Shown in pieces: positions 59,973 to 64,000 of a DNA stretch of 64,000 bases. The DNA comes from Orrella sp037026685 (GTDB lineage Bacteria; Pseudomonadota; Gammaproteobacteria; Burkholderiales; Burkholderiaceae_B): NCBI RefSeq assembly GCF_037026685.1, contig NZ_JBANET010000001.1, positions 248,001-312,000 of the forward strand, in the 5' to 3' direction. A program made the position numbers and the translations under genes. The notes below the pieces were generated by a model, which worked only from the letters and a program-made list of their open reading frames with translations, was not told where the DNA came from and ran no database searches. Every line of letters starts with the position of its first letter. The stretch's first letter is position 1.

Positions 59973-60943
59973 GCCGCCACGCCGGTCCCGGCGGCGGCGC
60001 GCTCGAGCGCCTGGGCGAACATGCCGGCCACGTCAAAGCCGGTCTGCTCGGCGATTTCGACGAAGCAGGTCGGGCTGGTGACGTTGATCTCGGTCACGTA
60101 ATCGCCGATCACGTCCAGGCCGATCAGCAACAGGCCGCGCGGGGCCAGCGCGGGTCCGATGGCTCGCGCCAGGGCAAGGTCGCGCTCGGACAGCGGCTGG
60201 GCCACCCCGCGCCCGCCCGCGGCCAGGTTGCCGCGCGTCTCGCCCGCCATGGGAATGCGCGCCAGCGCATAAGGCACGGGTTCGCCGCCGATCAGCAGGA
60301 TGCGCTTGTCGCCTTGCGCGATCTCGGGGATGTAGCGCTGCGCCATGATGCTGCGCCGGCCGTTGTCGGTCAGCGTCTCGAGGATGGCGTTCAGGTTGGC
60401 CTCGCCCGGCTGCAGCCGGAAGATGCCGGTGCCGCCCATGCCGTCCAGCGGCTTGACGATGACGTCGCCTTGCGCGGCATGAAACGCCTTCAGGCGCGCC
60501 ATGTCGCGCGTGACCAGCGTGGGCGCGGCGTAGCGGGCGAACTCCATGATGGCCAGCTTCTCGGGATGATTGCGGATGGCCGCCCCGCCGTTGTAGATGC
60601 GCGCGCCCTGCGCCTGCGCGTATTCGAGCAGGTGGGTGGCGTAGACGTATTCCATGTCGAAGGGCGGGTCCTTGCGCATGAGCACGGCGTCGAAGCGCTC
60701 CAGGCCCTGCTCGGCGCGCGGGCCGGTTTCCTGCCACCAGTCGTGGCCGTGCAGGTCGGCGTCCGGGCGCAGGGCGAAGGGGGTGGCGGCCGCCATCACG
60801 CGGCCCTGGTCGGCATACAGGTCGCCCTGCAGGGCGAACGACAGGCTATGCCCGCGCGCGGCCAGGGCGCGCATCATGGCCACGGAACTGTCCTTGTAGG
60901 CCTTCAGGCCAGGCAGGGGATCGATGATGAAGAGGATATGCAT
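59969..60943 (-). CDS. gshB: glutathione synthetase
   Basis: A 324-residue ATP-grasp enzyme joining glycine to gamma-glutamylcysteine. It begins HILFIIDPLPGLKAYKDSSVAMMRALAARGHSL; RKDPPFDMEYVYATHLLEYA, DVIVKPLDGMGGTGIFRL and ITEINVTSPTCFVEIAEQTG hold the nucleotide and metal sites. ATG 60943 has no clear ribosome-binding site. A terminator lies 24 bases upstream. gshA, which often precedes gshB, is not in the window. Confidence 0.96.
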   Translation of the reverse strand: MHILFIIDPLPGLKAYKDSSVAMMRALAARGHSLSFALQGDLYADQGRVMAAATPFALRPDADLHGHDWWQETGPRAEQGLERFDAVLMRKDPPFDMEYVYATHLLEYAQAQGARIYNGGAAIRNHPEKLAIMEFARYAAPTLVTRDMARLKAFHAAQGDVIVKPLDGMGGTGIFRLQPGEANLNAILETLTDNGRRSIMAQRYIPEIAQGDKRILLIGGEPVPYALARIPMAGETRGNLAAGGRGVAQPLSERDLALARAIGPALAPRGLLLIGLDVIGDYVTEINVTSPTCFVEIAEQTGFDVAGMFAQALERAAAGTGVAA

Positions 60944-60966
60944 GCGGGGCGCACCAGCCAGGAGGA

Positions 60967-60986
60967 AAAAACGCCCTTGCGGGCGC
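60967..60986 (-). terminator. intrinsic terminator after infC
   Basis: On the minus strand CGCCC-GCAA-GGGCG is followed directly by TTTTTT. It lies between infC and gshB and should end most thrS-infC transcripts; read-through would reach gshB-manX-ptsH-ptsI. Confidence 0.82.
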
Positions 60987-61095
60987 GTTGCCGGCTGCAC
61001 CGGCCGGCATGGAAAAATCGCTGCGGGCGGCGCCCACCCGGGGGCGACACCACGCAGCGATCGATATTAACCGACCGGCGCGCGCGCCGGGCCGG

Positions 61096-61650
61096 TCAGG
61101 AGGCGTCGGCCGATTTGCCGCCGGCCTGCGCGGGTTTCTTGCGCGGGGCCAGCACCATGACCATCTGCCGGCCTTCCAGCTTGGGCATGGCCTCGACCTG
61201 GCACAGTTCGGTCAGGTCGTCGCGCACGCGCTCGAGCACGCGCATGCCCAATTCCTGGTGGGCCATTTCGCGGCCGCGGAAACGCAGCGTCACCTTGGCC
61301 TTGTCGCCCTCTTCGAGGAAGCGGCGCAGGTTGCGCAGCTTGACCTGGTAATCGCCCTCGTCGGTCGCGGGCCGGAACTTGACTTCCTTGACCTGGATGA
61401 CTTTCTGCTTGGTACGGGCCTCGGCCTGGCGCTTTTGTTCCTGGTATTTGAACTTGCCGTAGTCCATCAAGCGGCACACCGGCGGCGTCGCGTTGGGCGC
61501 GATCTCGACCAGGTCGACGTCCGCTTGCTCGGACAGGCGGAAGGCCTCGGCCAGTTTGACGATGCCGAGCTGTTCCCCGTCCAGACCTATCAGGCGCACC
61601 TCGGGGACGCGGATTTCACCGTTGATGCGATTGGGCTTATCGGTTGCGAT
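61096..61650 (-). CDS. infC: translation initiation factor IF-3 (rare ATC start)
   Basis: A 184-residue factor that keeps ribosomal subunits apart and checks the start codon. Two domains are clear: the N domain RINGEIRVPEVRLIGLDGEQLGIVKLAEAFRLSEQADVDLVEIAPNATPPVCRLMDYGKFKYQ and, after a basic linker, VKEVKFRPATDEGDYQVKLRNLRRFLEEGDKAKVTLRFRGREMAH. AGGAG stands eight bases before ATC 61650, whereas TTG 61656 would leave only two bases. An ATC start is therefore most likely, in line with the AUU-type codon by which infC controls itself. It follows thrS by 29 bases and is 13 kb from rpmI. Confidence 0.95.
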   Translation of the reverse strand: MATDKPNRINGEIRVPEVRLIGLDGEQLGIVKLAEAFRLSEQADVDLVEIAPNATPPVCRLMDYGKFKYQEQKRQAEARTKQKVIQVKEVKFRPATDEGDYQVKLRNLRRFLEEGDKAKVTLRFRGREMAHQELGMRVLERVRDDLTELCQVEAMPKLEGRQMVMVLAPRKKPAQAGGKSADAS

Positions 61651-61679
61651 GTTCAAGACTCCTAAAGATTGAGCAGCGA

Positions 61680-63623
61680 TTACTGCTGGACTGGCACGGC
61701 GGCGCGGCGTTCGGCGACTTCCTGGGCCAGCCTGGCCGTGAAGTCGTCCAGGGGCATGACGCCCAGGTCCAGCCCGCCGCGCCCGCGCACGGCGACCGCC
61801 CCGGCCTGGCGTTCCTTTTCGCCCACGACCAGAATGTACGGCACCTTTTGCAGGCTGTGCTCCCTGATTTTATAAGTGATTTTTTCACCACGCAAATCCG
61901 ATTCTGCTCTAAAGCCTTGTTTTTTCAGGATTTGCGTGATTTGTGCCGCATAATCGGCGGAAGGTTCGGAAATGCAGCACACCACCGCTTGCACGGGCGC
62001 CAGCCAGGCGGGCATGGCGCCGGCGTGGTTTTCGATCAACATGCCGATGAAACGCTCTAGCGAACCGAGGATGGCGCGGTGCAGCATCACCGGCGGGCGC
62101 CGCTGGTCGTTGGCGTCCACGTATTCGGCGCCCAGGCGCACCGGCATGGAAAAATCGACCTGGATGGTTCCGCACTGCCAGTGCCGGCCGATGGCGTCCT
62201 TGAGCGTGTACTCGATCTTGGGGCCGTAGAAGGCCCCTTCCCCGGGCGAAATCTCGAATTCGCAGCCGGTGCGGCGCAGGCTTTCCATCAGCGCCTCTTC
62301 GGCCTTGTCCCAGATGGCGTCATCGCCGATGCGCTTTTCCGGGCGGGTGGCCACCTTGTACAGCACTTCGGTAAAGCCAAAATCGGCATAGACCTTCTGC
62401 AGCAGCGCCGTGAAGGCCGCGCATTCGTCCTGCAGCTGGTCCTCGGTACAGAAGATGTGCCCGTCGTCCTGGGTAAAGCCGCGCACGCGCATCATGCCGT
62501 GCAGCGAGCCCGACGGCTCGTTGCGGTGGCATTGGCCGAACTCGCCGTAGCGCAGCGGCAGGTCGCGGTAGGAGTGCAGGCCCGAATTGAATATCTGCAC
62601 ATGGCCCGGGCAGTTCATGGGCTTGAGGCCATACACGCGGTTCTCCGATTCGGTGGTGAACATGTTCTCGCGGTAGTTTTCCCAGTGCCCGGTCTTTTTC
62701 CACAGCGACAGGTCCAGGATCTGCGGCGCCTTCACTTCCTGGTAGCCGTTCTCGTTGTAGACGCGGCGCATGTACTGCTCGACCTGCTGCCAGAGCTGCC
62801 AGCCCTTGGGATGCCAGAAGATGAGCCCGGGCGCCTCGTCCTGGAAATGGAACAGGTCCAGTTCGCGGCCCAGCTTGCGGTGGTCGCGCTTTTCGGCCTC
62901 CTCCAGCATCTTCAGGTAGGCGTCCTGGTCTTCCTTGCTGGCCCAGGCCGTGCCGTAGATGCGCTGGAGCATTTCGTTGTTGCTGTCGCCGCGCCAGTAG
63001 GCGCCGGCCACCTTCATCAGCTTGAACACCTTGAGCTTGCCCGTCGAAGGCACGTGCGGGCCGCGGCACAGGTCGATGAAATCGCCCTCGCGGTACAGGC
63101 TGATGGTTTCGTTGCCGGGGATGGAGGCGATGATCTCGGCCTTGTACTTCTCGCCGATGCTGTTGAAGAAGGCCACCGCGTCGTCGCGCTTCCATTCCTC
63201 GCGCGTGACCGGCTCGTCCTTCCTGGCCAGCTCGGCCATCTTCTTTTCGATGGCCGCCAGGTCCTCGGGCGTGAAGGGCCGCTTGTACGAAAAATCGTAG
63301 TAGAAGCCGTTGTCGATGACCGGCCCGATGGTGACCTGGGCCTCGGGAAACAGCGACTTGACGGCGTAGGCCAGCAGGTGCGCGGTGGAATGGCGGATCA
63401 TGTCCAGCCCGTCGGGATCCTTGGCGGTGACGATGCCCAGCTGCGCATCGCGCTCGATCCGGTACGAGGTGTCGACCAGGCGGGGCTCGCCGCCGTCCTG
63501 GCTGATGCGTCCGCCCAGCGCCGCGCGGGCCAGGCCGGCGCCGATGGACTGCGCCACCTCGGCCACCGTCACGGGGCCGGGAAACTCTCGCTTGGACCCG
63601 TCGGGCAGCGTGATCTGTACCAT
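61680..63623 (-). CDS. thrS: threonine--tRNA ligase
   Basis: A 647-residue class II synthetase charging tRNA-Thr. The N-terminal TGS domain (VQITLPDGSKREFPGPVTVAEVAQSIG) and editing domain with HSTAHLLAYAVK are followed by the core. The core has MNCPGHVQIFNSGLHSYRDLPLRYGEFGQCHRNEPSGSLHGMMRVRGFTQDDGHIF, containing the zinc cysteine and motif 2, then motif 3 near HRAILGSLERFIGMLIENHAG and the anticodon domain. ATG 63623 matches the usual MxxITLPDG start; ATG 63632 is three codons earlier. A terminator-like hairpin sits 18 bases upstream. Confidence 0.97.
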   Translation of the reverse strand: MVQITLPDGSKREFPGPVTVAEVAQSIGAGLARAALGGRISQDGGEPRLVDTSYRIERDAQLGIVTAKDPDGLDMIRHSTAHLLAYAVKSLFPEAQVTIGPVIDNGFYYDFSYKRPFTPEDLAAIEKKMAELARKDEPVTREEWKRDDAVAFFNSIGEKYKAEIIASIPGNETISLYREGDFIDLCRGPHVPSTGKLKVFKLMKVAGAYWRGDSNNEMLQRIYGTAWASKEDQDAYLKMLEEAEKRDHRKLGRELDLFHFQDEAPGLIFWHPKGWQLWQQVEQYMRRVYNENGYQEVKAPQILDLSLWKKTGHWENYRENMFTTESENRVYGLKPMNCPGHVQIFNSGLHSYRDLPLRYGEFGQCHRNEPSGSLHGMMRVRGFTQDDGHIFCTEDQLQDECAAFTALLQKVYADFGFTEVLYKVATRPEKRIGDDAIWDKAEEALMESLRRTGCEFEISPGEGAFYGPKIEYTLKDAIGRHWQCGTIQVDFSMPVRLGAEYVDANDQRRPPVMLHRAILGSLERFIGMLIENHAGAMPAWLAPVQAVVCCISEPSADYAAQITQILKKQGFRAESDLRGEKITYKIREHSLQKVPYILVVGEKERQAGAVAVRGRGGLDLGVMPLDDFTARLAQEVAERRAAVPVQQ

Positions 63624-63641
63624 TGATGCCATCCTGAAAAT

Positions 63642-63669
63642 AAAAAACGCGGCGTTGCGGGCCGCGTTT
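63642..63669 (-). terminator. terminator-like hairpin in the thrS leader (possible attenuator)
   Basis: On the minus strand AAACGCGGC and GCCGCGTTT form a nine-pair stem around a seven-base loop, followed by TTTTTTATTTT. It stands just before thrS and could end transcripts in the leader. The remaining gap up to ku (63670-63954) must hold divergent promoters; I cannot assign them. Confidence 0.65.
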
Positions 63670-63954
63670 GCTGTTGACTGATTTCACCTTGCATCCATCG
63701 GGGATGCGGCCGAATAGACAAAACCGACGCGGTCAGTGGCGGGGGCTTCCCGTGGTAGTTCGCGTGGCGGGGGTCATGTCGGCAGGCGTTGCAAGGGTGA
63801 ATGAGACTGGAATCCAGGCCGAGTGTAGCACCGAATGGATAAATCCGGTCACAGTCGCCGCCCGGCGGCGTTGCAGCTATTGGCACTTTCTTACAGGCAA
63901 GCGCCGCGCGCAGGCGCAGACTGGGTCCAGCAAAGCACCCGAGGATACATCGCC

Positions 63955-64000
63955 ATGCCCCGCGTCATCTGGAAAGGCGCCATCAACTTCGGCCTGGTGC
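63955..64000 (+). CDS. ku: Ku protein for non-homologous end joining (partial, 5' end only)
   Basis: Only 15 codons are in the window: MPRVIWKGAINFGLV. This matches the opening of bacterial Ku (compare the usual M-R-x-IWKGxIxFGLV), the DNA-end-binding partner of LigD. A weak GAGGA lies 12 bases upstream of the ATG. Identification rests on a short stretch, but the motif is distinctive. Confidence 0.8.
   Translation, partial: MPRVIWKGAINFGLV

Overview
The window is GC-rich (mid-60s percent by eye), tightly packed chromosomal DNA of a beta-proteobacterium. Gene content and protein similarity fit Bordetella or a close Alcaligenaceae relative (Achromobacter is the main alternative); I cannot name the species. 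No insertion sequence, prophage or CRISPR array is visible. About 63 protein genes, one tRNA gene and one riboswitch are supported. The first (ABC ATPase) and last (Ku) genes are cut by the window edges.

Layout. 1-7.4 kb: a partial ABC-type ATPase, then two M20-family amidohydrolases, a GntR/FCD regulator and a four-gene polar amino-acid ABC importer; three promoters there share a GTATAC-centred motif that is probably the regulator's operator. 7.5-11.3 kb: a three-subunit molybdenum hydroxylase of PaoABC type. 11.4-17.8 kb: housekeeping and orphan genes (methyltransferase, DUF1415, mutarotase-like, epimerase-like, a 25-residue membrane protein, ribosome rescue factor ArfB, a Fur-box-controlled siderophore-interacting protein, an NRDE protein, an ExoD-like protein). 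17.8-22.9 kb: LysR regulator, acetylpolyamine amidohydrolase-like deacetylase and MFS transporter, then an old-yellow-enzyme gene with an ArsR-type regulator. 22.9-24.0 kb: queE-queD.

24.0-38.2 kb is a DNA-repair region: ATP-dependent ligase with its partner exonuclease, the SOS mutasome imuA-imuB-dnaE2, and a UvrD-like helicase divergent from a DUF72 gene. Near-perfect LexA boxes lie before imuA and between the helicase and the DUF72 gene. 38-42.8 kb holds a translationally coupled trio (acetyltransferase, spermidine-synthase-like protein with an export signal, small membrane protein), a tandem glycine riboswitch controlling a DadA-like oxidase, and a DUF4142 protein.

42.9-48.0 kb: tRNA-Pro(GGG), a MerR-type regulator, ihfA, pheT, pheS, rplT and rpmI. 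infC and thrS, which usually sit directly upstream of rpmI, are instead 13 kb away on the same strand (61.1-63.6 kb). The block between them holds a GabR-like regulator with gabT-gabD, comM, ubiK, glnK-amtB behind a sigma-54/NtrC promoter, a TauE/SafE permease, and gshB-manX-ptsH-ptsI, a regulatory phosphotransferase system without a sugar permease. The window ends in the first codons of ku.
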